64,000 nt of DNA from Aquilaria yunnanensis (Eukaryota > Streptophyta > Magnoliopsida > Malvales > Thymelaeaceae): contig CM077593.1 of the NCBI GenBank assembly GCA_039654915.1, forward strand, positions 114,067,413 to 114,131,412. The letters are read 5' to 3'. The first letter of the stretch is position 1. The number at the start of each line of letters is the position of its first letter. The translations under genes were made by a program, and so were the position numbers. Below are positions 24,699 to 34,910 of this stretch, piece by piece. Under the pieces are notes generated by a model. It made no database searches and had not been told where the DNA came from. It saw only the letters and a program-made list of their open reading frames with translations.

Positions 24699-25790
24699 CT
24701 CGACGTTAGTGAGTCGAGCCTAAAGTTGATTTGTTTTAATTTACTTTGCTTATTATGTGGATTTTTATATGCTATATTTACTTAGCGAAAACATGCATTA
24801 TGGATTCACAATATGAAGCTCTATACCCGAGCTTACTTAAATCGAACACGATTCTTTCTAAGCGGAATTGGTGTTGTTGTCCTTGTGAGGCCATGGTCTC
24901 CAAGCCTTCACCGGTTTCAAAGTAGCAAAGTAGTGTATTGCCTTCTGAGACGGTTAGTCTCTGCATGGGCCCACGAAAAGCTACGACTCGAATTAATCCA
25001 TTCCTTACATTAACCCTAGAGGGTAAGGAATCGGGCCGTCACTATAATTTAGTGACGGGATTCGGGAACTATCCCTTGCCTTTTTGATAAGCCACCTTAT
25101 GCATATAGAACTCCCCACTTAACCATAGAACTAACCATAGTATTCCTCCCATTTACCAACGCCATAAGCATATCCTTGTTATGCTGTGTTGTTGCTCTAC
25201 ACTTTTATTTTCGTATTTATGGTTTTAACTCATTTTTCCATAATAGTTCATGAGTTGTTAATTGCTATTTAAGTTATTAATAAACTTATCTTTCTTTTGT
25301 TATACTTCTGTTTTGTGCAAATATTCTTCATGCATCAAAACCACGCATCAAACTATACTAACTTTTTGGTCTTTTTAATAACAACTAAAAGTCTTGAAGT
25401 TCCATGATATTGGATAAGCAAACTCACTCATTGCATGCATTCCATTACATTAATCACGTGCATATAAAGTCTGATAAAAATAATCTCATTGCATGCATTT
25501 CATTACATCAATCACACGCATATAAAATCTGATAAAAACATAATCTCATTGCATACATCCATTACATTAATCACGTGCATATAAAGTCTGATAAAAACAT
25601 AATCTCGTTGCATACATCCATTACATCAATCACGTGTATACAAAGTCTGATAAAAACATAATCTCATTTTTCCTACTTGCATCCATTGCATCAATCACAT
25701 ACACATAGGATCTAATAAAATATACCTTACTTTTAAAAGGATAAAATTGGACCTCGACACCGATATTCAATTCGGCTCCAAATAAGATTA
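24699..25790 (+). other. 5' leader of the retroelement with 59-bp tandem repeats
   Basis: Non-coding leader between PBS and gag. From about 25423 to 25720 there are five tandem units of 58-60 bp (starts near 25431, 25489, 25549, 25608 and a degenerate fifth), with core TTGCATGCAT...ATCACGTGCATATAAA. No convincing coding frame. Confidence 0.65.
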
Positions 25791-27326
25791 ATGGCAGAAC
25801 AAATCGAAGGACGTCTCATAAAGATAGAGTCCAAGATAGAAAGTATGGCCGAACAAATGAGACAATTAATCGAGCTAATCAAGGCGAAAGCAATTCAAGA
25901 AGCACAAGTTCAGCCACCCATGACAGAAAGAGAAATGGTCACTTTGTTTGTCCAGACATTGAAGTACCTATATTATGACGAACTCATTGGCAATTCGGCA
26001 ACTAATTTTTCTAACATTGTCATGTCTGGAGAAAGAATCGAGCATGAGATTAGGACTGGGAATATTGCTGAATCCTTTAATAATCCTATAAAAAGAGGAG
26101 GACCATCCAGAAGAAAAGATGACGAAGTACAACAAATAGGACGCGGAAGAAGGATTCCCCTCGTGGATACGGTGGCTATCGGACCTCGCCTATCCTATTT
26201 TGCCAATGGGCCCGATAATTACCTTCCAAATAGGCCCAATGATTATCCTCTAAATAGGCCCAATGATTATCCTCTAAATAGGCCCAATGATTATCCTCTA
26301 AATAGGCCCAATGATTATCCTCTGAATAGGCCCAATAATTATCCTCCAAATAGGCCCAATGATTATCCTTCCAATAGGCCCAACAATTATCCTTTTAACA
26401 GACCTAATCAGTCATGGCCACCTGCTCCTACTCCTCCAGTACCTGCACCAAGACCAAGAGAAGTTTTCACACCAATTTCCATGACTTATACTGAGTTATA
26501 CCCAAAACTCATCGAAAGACAATTTATCCGTCCAATTCCTACAAAGCCATTCAAACCCCCATATCCAAGGTGGTATGACCCTAACATTACCTGCCCATAT
26601 CATGATGGCGTTCCAGGCCATGGCTTGGAAAACTGCATGGCATTGAAGCGTATAGTTCAACAATTAATCGAGTCAAAGTGGTTGGACTTTTCCGATGAAC
26701 CAAACGTCACTCACAATCCATTGCCGCCTCATCAAGCAAAACCAGTCAATATGATAGAAGAACACCAGCCGATAAAGAAGTCAGTCAACGATATCATAAC
26801 CCCTCTTAAGCATGTATATTCATGCCTTCTAAAAGAAGGGGTTATCATCCGGAAGTCTTCTTTTAAACATGAAGAAGTCAAAGATGAGGACTGGTGTGAC
26901 TTTCATGACAGTAAAAGTCATTCTATCCAAGAATGCTCAGAATTCCGTGAAAGTCTACAAAGGCTCATGGACTCATCCCAACTCATCATTTCTACGTCGG
27001 ATAAAGATGATGATGTAAATGTGATCACTAAAAAACGGGAAGTCAATGCTACGCCAAAACCACTAGTTATACCAATTTCAAAATCTATTGTCAAGCCTTT
27101 AAGAACTCGAGTCCCGAGGTCATTCCTCTACAAATCAGACAAGGCTGTTCCATGGAGCCATGATTACACTTCCAACATCACATCAACTCCGTTAGAAGTT
27201 AGGAGTATGACTAGAAGTGGTCCATGTTACTCTCCAGAACAAATGTACAAGCTTCGACAAGATAAGAACGTCACAGACCCAACAAGTGAGCCTCTAGATA
27301 CAGATACAGATACATCTAAAGAGTAA
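25791..27326 (+). CDS. Retrotransposon gag polyprotein, capsid domain partly deleted
   Basis: 511 residues. Residues 1-36 are a charged coiled-coil-like segment. The reading then jumps straight to AQVQPPMTEREMVTLF (39-54), the last part of the plant gypsy capsid domain, so most of the capsid core expected before it is missing. Residues about 135-210 are octapeptide repeats NRPNDYPL. Two CCHH-type knuckles follow: CPYHDGVPGHGLENC (~268-282) and CDFHDSKSHSIQEC (~367-380), both typical of Tat-lineage gag. It should bind element RNA and build particles, but loss of the capsid core makes function doubtful. It ends in TAA, followed in the same frame by AAG ATG of the protease frame. ATG 25791 is the first in the frame and has a purine-rich context. 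Confidence 0.85.
   Translation: MAEQIEGRLIKIESKIESMAEQMRQLIELIKAKAIQEAQVQPPMTEREMVTLFVQTLKYLYYDELIGNSATNFSNIVMSGERIEHEIRTGNIAESFNNPIKRGGPSRRKDDEVQQIGRGRRIPLVDTVAIGPRLSYFANGPDNYLPNRPNDYPLNRPNDYPLNRPNDYPLNRPNDYPLNRPNNYPPNRPNDYPSNRPNNYPFNRPNQSWPPAPTPPVPAPRPREVFTPISMTYTELYPKLIERQFIRPIPTKPFKPPYPRWYDPNITCPYHDGVPGHGLENCMALKRIVQQLIESKWLDFSDEPNVTHNPLPPHQAKPVNMIEEHQPIKKSVNDIITPLKHVYSCLLKEGVIIRKSSFKHEEVKDEDWCDFHDSKSHSIQECSEFRESLQRLMDSSQLIISTSDKDDDVNVITKKREVNATPKPLVIPISKSIVKPLRTRVPRSFLYKSDKAVPWSHDYTSNITSTPLEVRSMTRSGPCYSPEQMYKLRQDKNVTDPTSEPLDTDTDTSKE
26212..26406 (+). repeat. 24-bp in-frame tandem repeat in gag
   Basis: About eight units of 24 bp encode NRPNDYPL and near variants. The unit length keeps the frame. 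The middle units are nearly identical, pointing to recent expansion by slippage or unequal exchange. Confidence 0.85.
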
Positions 27327-27329
27327 AAG

Positions 27330-28043
27330 ATGTCTCAAGAGGTGACAGATGAACAAACTACTGAGTTCCTTAAACTCATGAAGCAAAGTGAGTACAGTGC
27401 CGTGGAGCAGTTAAACCACCTGCCAACAAAGATCTCCATACTTTCACTACTCATAAGCTCTGATGCTCATCGAGAAACCCTCCTCAAAGTCTTGAATAAG
27501 GCCTATGTTGAGCCAGATATTTCAGTGAATAATTTTGACCACCTCGTCAACAACATCACCGCACAGAATCTCATCACATTCACTGACGATGAGATACCAG
27601 CAGAAGGAAGGGGTCACTCTAAGGCTCTATATATTTCGGTTAAATACAAAGATCGAACTATGACTAGAGTTATTGTTGATAATGGGTCAGCTCTAAACAT
27701 AATGCCAATTGAGACCTTACACAAGTTTGGTATAGACTCATCATACCTCAACTACAGTCATATCACTATTCAAGCATTTGACGGGACGAATAGAAATGTC
27801 GTCGGAAAAATAGAGCTGCCAATAGAGATCGGCCCTTGTGTCTTTCATATCACATTCCAAGTTATGGACATTAATCCTTCTTATACTTGTCTGTTGGGAA
27901 GACCATGGATTCATATGGCCGGAGCAATTCCCTCCTCATTACACCAAAAAATGAAATTCATTTTTGAAGGAAAGTTAATCACAGTCTTTGCTGAAGAAGG
28001 CATTCTGCTATCATCTATATCAATAGTAGCAAAGGCCAAGTGA
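27330..28043 (+). CDS. Retrotransposon aspartic protease (pro)
   Basis: 237 residues in the frame of gag, separated from it only by TAA-AAG (27324-27329), so gag-pro was probably one frame or is joined by stop readthrough. The catalytic motif is VDNGSALNIMP (Asp at residue 117), in the D-N-G form common in Tat-lineage elements instead of D-S/T-G. Later come FDGTNRNVVGKIELP and LLGRPWIHMAGAIPSSLHQ, the C-terminal part of this retropepsin family. It would cleave gag. The frame ends without running into reverse transcriptase, which is absent. Confidence 0.85.
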   Translation: MSQEVTDEQTTEFLKLMKQSEYSAVEQLNHLPTKISILSLLISSDAHRETLLKVLNKAYVEPDISVNNFDHLVNNITAQNLITFTDDEIPAEGRGHSKALYISVKYKDRTMTRVIVDNGSALNIMPIETLHKFGIDSSYLNYSHITIQAFDGTNRNVVGKIELPIEIGPCVFHITFQVMDINPSYTCLLGRPWIHMAGAIPSSLHQKMKFIFEGKLITVFAEEGILLSSISIVAKAK

Positions 28044-31000
28044 CCTTCTCTTCCAAGTTGGTGTGACCCAAATCCCAAATGTAACTGAAAAGTCTGTGGT
28101 GCTGAAACTCAAGGTCCAACAGTTGGTCGAGTCTAAGTTGCTAGGCCATGATGTGATTGATAATTGAAAGTGAAGATTTTGAGCTGGAATTACATTGATT
28201 TTGGAAGGGCTCCAAGTCAGATCTGACCTAACAGTCCGCATACATTTTCGAATGACAGGGAATCCTTTGAATAAACTTGTATCTTTGAAAGCTTGCAAAA
28301 GTAATCTAATAGTAAAAATCTCCTAGATTTAGTCCAGAATCTAGGGTGTAGTCTTTGTTAGATGGACACCTGGTATTCTTTCTGGTACAACAAAAAGATG
28401 TAATGCGTGCATTCTACTACTTTCCATTTTTACACTCTTTGCCATTATACTATCTATTATTGCCATCACACTTTACTTTTTGACAACTGGTAATTCTTTT
28501 TGTTCTCTAACAAAAAGATGTTACGTGTACATTATACCACTTTTTAATTCCATTATTACATCTACATATTGTACCAATTTTTACCAAAAATTCAATTATT
28601 ACACCTACACATTCTATCACTTCTTACCAAAAATTCTGTTTTTACATCCATCTCTCACTCCTTTCCATTATACTATCCATTATTGCTATCATACTTTGCT
28701 TTCTAAATGATACTACTCGTGGGTGAAAATAAAAAGTTAAGGAAAATTTGATAGTAATGATCTTGAAAGTGCTGCCAAATCTAGTAAGAAGGATTTCATA
28801 TGTTGCACCTCAACCCTCAAAAAGAATTCACAGTGGTTATCAACATCCTTGCAAGGAGTCCGGGATTAACTTCCAAAGAAGTTAGCTCTCATATTAAATG
28901 ACTTCAGTGGCCTCCCAATTCTCACAAATGCTCAATACAAAAAAAAATTCTCAGTTTTCCACAACACAAATTCCAACAAAGGAAAGAAGTTCCTCCCTTC
29001 CATCAAAAGCCATTAAAGAGAAAATCCAAACAAGAAAAAAAAAATCCAAAAAAAAAAAAGAGACTGAGAAGCAAATAAAGCCACTTGAGTCATCTTACTT
29101 CAAGAAGGCTATGATCTCGGTTCTCCATAACACAAACTCCAAAAAAAAAGGAAAAAGTTCATCCCTTCCATCAAAAAGCCAACAAGGGAAAATTCAAAAC
29201 CAAAAAAAGCGAGACTGAGAGCAAACACAAGCAAGTAAGGCCACTTGAATCATCTCATTTCAAGAAGGCTATGATCTCGGTTCTCTGTAACAAAAACTCC
29301 GAAAAGGAAAAAGTTCATCCCTTCCACCAAAAAGCCAACAAGGGAAAATTCAAAACCAAAAAGAACTGAGAACAAGCACGAGCAAGCAAGGCCACTTGAG
29401 TCATCTCACTTCAAGAGAGTTATCAAATATGTTATCACCATAGCTCACACAAAAAAACAAAAAAAAAAAAAAAAAAAAAGAGGAAAAAGGGCTCAAACTA
29501 GAAAAAAAAAAAAAGAAAGAAAAAAAAGTGAGCTATGGATTCTAGACTGAAAACCTGCAAATGCGGTTTAGAACACAAAAGCAACCCTCAAACCAAGCAT
29601 GCATAAAGATCACAATAGTTGGGGGGCAACAGATGAGGTCTAACTTTCTGGAAAAGTGGCAAGTTTGAGGTCATCACTATTGAGTTTTTCACCATAATCA
29701 AATTTGCTCACGAGTAGTATTAAAAGACCCTTCTTTCACACCACTCAAACTTAACTTTATTCAGACCTAATATTTACCTCTTAATATCATTCTCATTCAG
29801 CTAAAAGACTGCCACAAAAAAAAAAAAAAAACATTCAAACTTAACTTTCCTCACACCTAACATTTACCTCTCGATATCATCCTCATTCAGTTAAAAGGCT
29901 ATTATTGTGAATCATGTTTCTACCTTATTGCCTTGCACAGTTTATGTCTTCGAGTTGGAAAGGGAAGAATGGCAGGACATTTTAATTGAAAACAAAGACC
30001 GTAAATTACTTTGTCAAGCTTTGAAAATTGATGAAAGTTTTTCTTTAAGGCCAAACCATTATTCATTAATGTATGTAGACTTAAAAGTAAGGAGATAGCT
30101 TGAGTCTTTCTTTAATAAGATGTGGTTCTTGTAAGAGAAATTTACGATCAAGTGCCATCACAAAGGTCTAAAAATTCTCAACCTTCTATTAAATCAAAGG
30201 CGAGATGATATCTCTTTCCACATAAACACCATAATCAAGGGGGAAAAGTAGTCTCTACTAAGCGCAAGAAAAGTACTGCCAAGAAAGAAGCTCAATAGAC
30301 AAGAGGGCAAGTCTTATGGATCAGAACCTGAGTCTAAGGAAGAGCAATCATTCGGACTGTAACATGGGGATAAACAAGTGTCGGCACGGCCAGAAGAAAA
30401 TGGGCAAAGCAGACATTGAAAGTAAAGCCTTTGATGGTATCAAATCCATGACAATGGATGAGTACCCGAAAGAGATATAAATTATGAGGCGGGCCAACTT
30501 TAAAGAAATTGAGGCCAAAATTCAAGAACAAGTCAAAGAAAGGGGATTTTGAAAAGAGTTGGGCTTTTGAGGCAGTGAACAAAAGCTGGAAAGCATAAAG
30601 AGATTCAATGATAGTCCAAGAAGGCAATTATAAAGAGGATCCAGTAAAGCAAAGATATGAAGAACTAGATCAATCCAAAAAAAATAAAAAATAAAAAAAT
30701 AAATATAAATAAAAATAAAAATAAAAAAAAAAAAGAACCATCAATTACACATGCTTTGCATTCATGCATTTCACATCATGCATGCATGATTTTTACACGA
30801 TAGGAATCAAATGGGAAACACATCCACCGCACCGTTACAGCAGTATAAGCTGAGATCTCAATAATATCAGCTCTTACCAATCTATCACTGGATACACAGC
30901 TAATATGCGGGACCAACCCGCATCAGGAATTCAAGGATAAGGTAGACAATATGTCAAAAGCCTGGCAATTGATTCAATAATCGAGACTACACCTGGAAGG

Positions 31001-31429
31001 ACAGGATTGACATCAGCTAGTAGTATCCAAAATAGGAGATAGCTATAGCCAAGGATAAGGCAGATATCAAAAAGGATAAAGTAGACAATATTGTCAAAAG
31101 CTTGGCAATTGATTCAATAATCGAGGCTACACCTGGAAGGACAGGATTGATGCCAGCTTAGCAGCATCCAAGATAAGAGATAGCTGTGGTCAAAGATAAG
31201 GCAGACATCAAGAAATATTGTCGTTGAAACTTTGTCAAAAGCGGACAATGGATTCAATAATCGAGGACTGGATCAACGGATAAAAAAAAAATATCTATCA
31301 AAATGAAGTAGGATCTACTTTTCCGGTTAAACGGCGGATACGGTACTCCGTGACTCTCAAGTCAGTTCTCTCAGTTGCCCATAATAACTGATTCCTTCAC
31401 CCCTTCTTTCTTTTACTTCCTCCTAGAAA
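28044..31429 (+). other. Non-coding, repeat-rich internal region where pol is missing
   Basis: No RT, RNase H or integrase motif on either strand. Repeats seen: a ~160-bp unit about three times (28940-29420, marker AAGGCTATGATCTCGGTTCT), a ~96-bp unit twice (29735-29900), and a 140-bp unit about 2.5 times (30930-31270, marker ATTGATTCAATAATCGAG), plus long A-rich runs (29450-29520, 30690-30735). A short open frame 29907-30098 (63 residues, contains EREEWQDILIENK) is unrecognised and is at best a fragment. Confidence 0.6.
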
Positions 31430-31978
31430 ATGGATCCTACTTTTTCCGCCTTGCGAAAGTATTTCCCTTCTCTCCCAATGAACATCCTCAAAAAGATCTA
31501 CCAAGTTCGCTGTGAACGATTAAGAGTTCTGATGCACAAAGGAATCCCTGAAGATGTGCAGTGGTTAATCGAAGCCAAGGTTCGTCTAGCAGGTGAAATC
31601 CCAGAGGCATTTGTGTCTCACATGCCTGGTATAGGCAAAAGCTCTTATGCCAAAAAGCGAAGAGCGAAAAGGTTACAAGTCTGCCATAAATGTGGACGGT
31701 GGACTTGTAATACTAAATGTCGTTCTTTAGGGATGATCTCTGATAATCGAGAAGATAAAATACGATTCATTAAGAATGGCCTGAGTAAAGACTCGTTGGA
31801 TGATATCCAATTGACTCTTGAGACGCATTCTTGTGGATCCGTGCAACGTGAACTTCTCGATTTATGGAGCATTTTTCATGAAGAACGAGAACGATACAGT
31901 CCCGGGAATCTGACGTTAAACGACCCTATTTGTCAGCTTGTAAGAAAACTGGATGGGAAGCAAATCCTCGACTCATAG
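31430..31978 (+). CDS. Viral-CRP-like basic cysteine-rich protein, copy 1
   Basis: 182 residues, unspliced. Order: an N-terminal amphipathic part (SALRKYFPSLPMNILKKIY), a basic patch GKSSYAKKRRAKRL (69-82), four cysteines CHKCGRWTCNTKC (85, 88, 93, 97; CX2CX4CX3C), then NREDKIRFIKNGL, and an acidic/aromatic C-terminal part ending near KLDGKQILDS. The 'YA(K/R)(K/R)RRAK - x3-4 - CxxC - Cys pair - Asn - FI..G' layout resembles the cysteine-rich nucleic-acid-binding protein of carlaviruses and relatives (Pfam Carla_C4), which acts as a silencing suppressor and/or regulator; the spacing of the second Cys pair is shorter. No host gene of this kind is known to me. Expected to bind nucleic acid. It lacks the exact TATA core of its siblings. 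Confidence 0.7.
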   Translation: MDPTFSALRKYFPSLPMNILKKIYQVRCERLRVLMHKGIPEDVQWLIEAKVRLAGEIPEAFVSHMPGIGKSSYAKKRRAKRLQVCHKCGRWTCNTKCRSLGMISDNREDKIRFIKNGLSKDSLDDIQLTLETHSCGSVQRELLDLWSIFHEERERYSPGNLTLNDPICQLVRKLDGKQILDS

Positions 31979-32137
31979 AAGCCATTAATCCCGTTACTGG
32001 ACGTAAAACCAGTGGAAGATGTAAGCCACAGTCACAATCACTGTACATACAATTTATCATATTTAAAATTTTCCATTTTTCTTTTAATAATGTATTTGCT
32101 CCCGTAAGTGTAATCGACACGTTATCCATTTCATCGC

Positions 32138-32144
32138 TATAAAT
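32138..32144 (+). promoter_or_regulatory. Promoter core of CRP-like copy 2
   Basis: TATAAAT inside TCATCGCTATAAAT, 87 bases before the ATG at 32225. The same 14-base core with one variable base precedes copies 3 and 4 and the LOG-type gene. Confidence 0.6.
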
Positions 32145-32224
32145 GCATGTTCTTCCAGTCGGTTATCTAAGTTTCCTTCAATAACTGATTCATTTCCCTC
32201 TTCTCTCAAATTCTTCTCTCATCA

Positions 32225-32773
32225 ATGGATTCTACTCTTTCTGCACTGCGAAAATACTTTCCTTCCTTTCCAATAAAAGTCCTTAAAAAGATCTACCTTG
32301 CTAGATGTGAAAGAATCAGAGTTTTTACACGCAAAGGCATTCCCGATAATGTGCAGTGGATAATTGAAGCTAAGGTCCGTCTGGCGGGTGAAGTTCCAGA
32401 TGCATTTATGCCCCGCATGCCCGGTTTAGGTAAAAGCCGTTATGCCAAAAGGCGAAGAGCAAAGAGACTAGGCGTGTGTTATAAATGTGGGCGATGGAAT
32501 TGTATTACTAAATGTCGCTCTTTAGGATACATCTCCATAAATCGTGAAGATAAAAGAAAATTCATTAAGAATGGCCTGCGTAAGGAATCTCTGGAAGATA
32601 TCCGAGAGACTCTTGAAACGCATTCTTGTGGAAAAGTGCAAGGTGAAATTATCAGTTTATGGAGGACTTACCATAAAGAACGAAACCGTTACAGTCTTGG
32701 GAATGTGACTTTAAACGATCCTGTTTGTCAGTTTGTAAGAAAACTGGATGGGAAGCAAATCCCCGACTTATAG
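32225..32773 (+). CDS. Viral-CRP-like basic cysteine-rich protein, copy 2
   Basis: 182 residues, collinear with copy 1. Basic patch GKSRYAKRRRAKRLG, zinc-finger-like CYKCGRWNCITKC at the same positions, then NREDKRKFIKNGLRKESL. It starts 795 bp after copy 1, and downstream sequence is duplicated along with the coding part, so the family grew by tandem duplication of a ~0.8-kb unit. The length is exactly kept despite many amino-acid changes, which suggests function was retained for at least part of its history. Role as for copy 1. Confidence 0.72.
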   Translation: MDSTLSALRKYFPSFPIKVLKKIYLARCERIRVFTRKGIPDNVQWIIEAKVRLAGEVPDAFMPRMPGLGKSRYAKRRRAKRLGVCYKCGRWNCITKCRSLGYISINREDKRKFIKNGLRKESLEDIRETLETHSCGKVQGEIISLWRTYHKERNRYSLGNVTLNDPVCQFVRKLDGKQIPDL

Positions 32774-32922
32774 ATGGCATTGAAGCCATTACTGGACATA
32801 AATCAGGGGAAGATGAGAGCCACGGTCATGATTCCTGTACATATAAGCTGTCATTTGTCTTTTCTTTTGACAATAATATACTTGTTCCTGTAAGCGTAAT
32901 TAACACGTTATCCTTTCATCGC

Positions 32923-32929
32923 TATAAAT
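32923..32929 (+). promoter_or_regulatory. Promoter core of CRP-like copy 3
   Basis: TATAAAT inside TCATCGCTATAAAT, 127 bases before the ATG at 33050. Confidence 0.6.
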
Positions 32930-33049
32930 GCGTGTTCTTCTTTCCGGTTAAGTAGCGGATGCAATACTCTCTGACTCTCATAATCGGTTATTTCAGTTTC
33001 CTACAATAACTGATTTCTTCATCTCTTCTCTCAAATTCTTCTTTTATCA

Positions 33050-33598
33050 ATGGATTCTACTCTTTCCGCCATGCGAAAATACTTTCCTTCCATCCCAATA
33101 AATGTTCTTAAAATGATTTACCAAGCTAGATGTGAAAGGATTAGAGTCTTTATGCACAAAGGCATTCCTGACAATGTGCGGTGGCTAATTGAAGCTAAGG
33201 TTCGTTCAGCTGGTGAAGTTCCAGAAGCGTTCTTTCCCCGTATGCCCGGCTTTGGTAAAAGCGCTTATGCCAAAAAGCGAAGAGCAAAGAGGCTAGGTGT
33301 CTGTCATAAATGTGGACGATGGAATTGTAATACTAAATGTCGCTTTTTAGGATACATCTCCAGAAATCATGAAGATAAAAGAAAATTCATCAAGAATGGC
33401 CTGCGTAAGGAATCTTTGGATGATATCCTATTAACTTTTGAAACACATTCTTGTGAAATAGTGCAATGGGAAATTATGGATTTATGATGGACTTTCCGTA
33501 AAGAACAGGATCGTTACAGTCTTGGAAATCTAACTTTTAATGACCCTGTTTGCCAGTTTGTGAGAAAACTGGATGGGAAGCAAATCCCCGACTTATAG
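33050..33598 (+). pseudogene. Viral-CRP-like protein copy 3, nonsense codon
   Basis: Aligns over the full 182-codon length with its sisters, but the TGG (Trp) codon in 'LW' at 33485-33487 is TGA, ending the product at 145 residues. The basic patch GKSAYAKKRRAKRLG and CHKCGRWNCNTKC are intact, so a shortened protein that still carries the nucleic-acid-binding core could be made. Beyond the stop the frame stays open to 33598 with the normal ending (NDPVCQFVRKLDGKQIPDL), so the lesion is young. Confidence 0.75.
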
Positions 33599-33748
33599 AA
33601 GGCATTGAAGCCGTTACTAGACATAAATCAGTGGAAGATGAGAGCCACAGTCATGATTGCTGTACATATAAGCTGTCATTTGTCTTTTCTTTTGACAATA
33701 ATGTACTTGCTTCTGTAAGTGTAATAAACGCATTATCCCTTTCATCAC

Positions 33749-33755
33749 TATAAAT
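33749..33755 (+). promoter_or_regulatory. Promoter core of CRP-like copy 4
   Basis: TATAAAT inside TCATCACTATAAAT, 66 bases before the ATG at 33815. Confidence 0.6.
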
Positions 33756-33814
33756 ATGTGTTAGTTATGTTCGTTCCCTACAATCACTAATTTCTTTCTT
33801 TGCCTCCTTCATCA

Positions 33815-34363
33815 ATGGAGTCTTCTCTTTCCGCCCTACGAAAGTATTTTCCTTCCTTCCCAATAAATGTTCTTAAAAAGATTTATCAAGCTAGATGTGA
33901 ACGATTCAGAGTATTTATGCACAAAGGCATTCCTGATAATGTGCGGTGGCTAATTGAAGCTAAGGTTCGTTCAGCTGGTGAAGTTCCCGAAGCGTTCTTT
34001 CCCCGTATGCCCGGCTTTGGTAAAAGCGCTTATGCCAAAAAAAGAAGAGCAAAGAGGCTAGGCGTTTGTCATAATTGTGGATGGTGGATTTGCGGCAATA
34101 AATGTCGTGCTCCAGGAGTGATCACCAGAAATCGTAATGATAGAATAAGATTCATTAAGAATGGCTTGCGTAAGGAATCTCTAGAAGATATTCGAGAGGT
34201 TCTTGAAGCGCATTCTTGCGGAATAGTGCAATTTGAGGTTGTTGGATTATGGATAATTTTCCAAAAAGAACGAGATCGTTACAGTCTTGGGAATCTGACC
34301 CTAAACGACCCTGTTTGCCAGTTTGTGAGAAAGCTAGATGAGATGCAAATCACCGATTCATAG
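33815..34363 (+). CDS. Viral-CRP-like basic cysteine-rich protein, copy 4
   Basis: 182 residues when started at ATG 33815, which matches the start of the other copies (TCAATGGA context); the reading frame is open a little further upstream but without ATG. Basic patch GKSAYAKKRRAKRLG; cysteine motif CHNCGWWICGNKC with the same four Cys positions. N-terminal two thirds are nearly identical to copy 3 (residues ~32-85), while the zinc finger and C-terminal half differ more, suggesting gene conversion between copies. It is the last of the array, 1.1 kb before the LOG-type gene. Confidence 0.72.
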   Translation: MESSLSALRKYFPSFPINVLKKIYQARCERFRVFMHKGIPDNVRWLIEAKVRSAGEVPEAFFPRMPGFGKSAYAKKRRAKRLGVCHNCGWWICGNKCRAPGVITRNRNDRIRFIKNGLRKESLEDIREVLEAHSCGIVQFEVVGLWIIFQKERDRYSLGNLTLNDPVCQFVRKLDEMQITDS

Positions 34364-34416
34364 AAAGCATTGAAGCCATTACTGGACGCAAAGCCAGTGG
34401 AAGACGAGGATTAAAG

Positions 34417-34870
34417 TCACGATTACTGTACGTACTAGCTGTCGCTTTTGAAATTTTCCTCCCCTTTTGGTAATAATGTATCCACTCCTGACGTGAACCA
34501 AAGTCACGATTACTGTACGTACTAGCTGTCGCTTTTGAAATTTTCCTCCCCTTTCAGCGATAATGTATCCACTCCTGACATGAGCCATAGTTACGATTAC
34601 TGTACGTGCTAGCTGTCGCTTTTGAAATTTTCCTCCCCTTTGGCAATAATGTACCCACTCCTGACACGGACTACTGTATATAGCTGCCACTTTTGAAATT
34701 TTCCTTCCCTTCCAACAATCACATACCTACTCCTGACGTAAGCTACAGTAGTGACTACTGTACATGCTAGCAGCTATTTTGAAAATTTTCCTCCTCTTTT
34801 AACGATAGTGTACCCATACCTGACCAGAGTCATACTCGTGACTACTGTGTATAGCTGGCAATAATGTATC
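34417..34870 (+). repeat. ~87-bp tandem repeats upstream of the LOG-type gene
   Basis: Units start at 34417, 34504 and 34591, then degenerate copies near 34668, 34750 and 34835. Core: ATTACTGTACGTACTAGCTG, then TTGAAATTTTCCTCCCCTTT and AATGTATCCACTCCTGAC. The unit resembles the single spacer before CRP copies 2-4 (CTGTACATATAAGCTGTC, then AATAATGTACTTG), so one upstream module seems to have been multiplied before LOG. Possible enhancer; not shown. Confidence 0.7.
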
Positions 34871-34910
34871 CACTCTTGAAAATAAAATTATTGCCTTATC
34901 TCTTCATCTC

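Noticed and set aside
31930..33753. Short frames (67-76 codons) starting inside the C-terminal part of each CRP-like gene in another phase
   Set aside because: Their similarity follows from the tandem duplication itself, and lengths and ends differ between copies.
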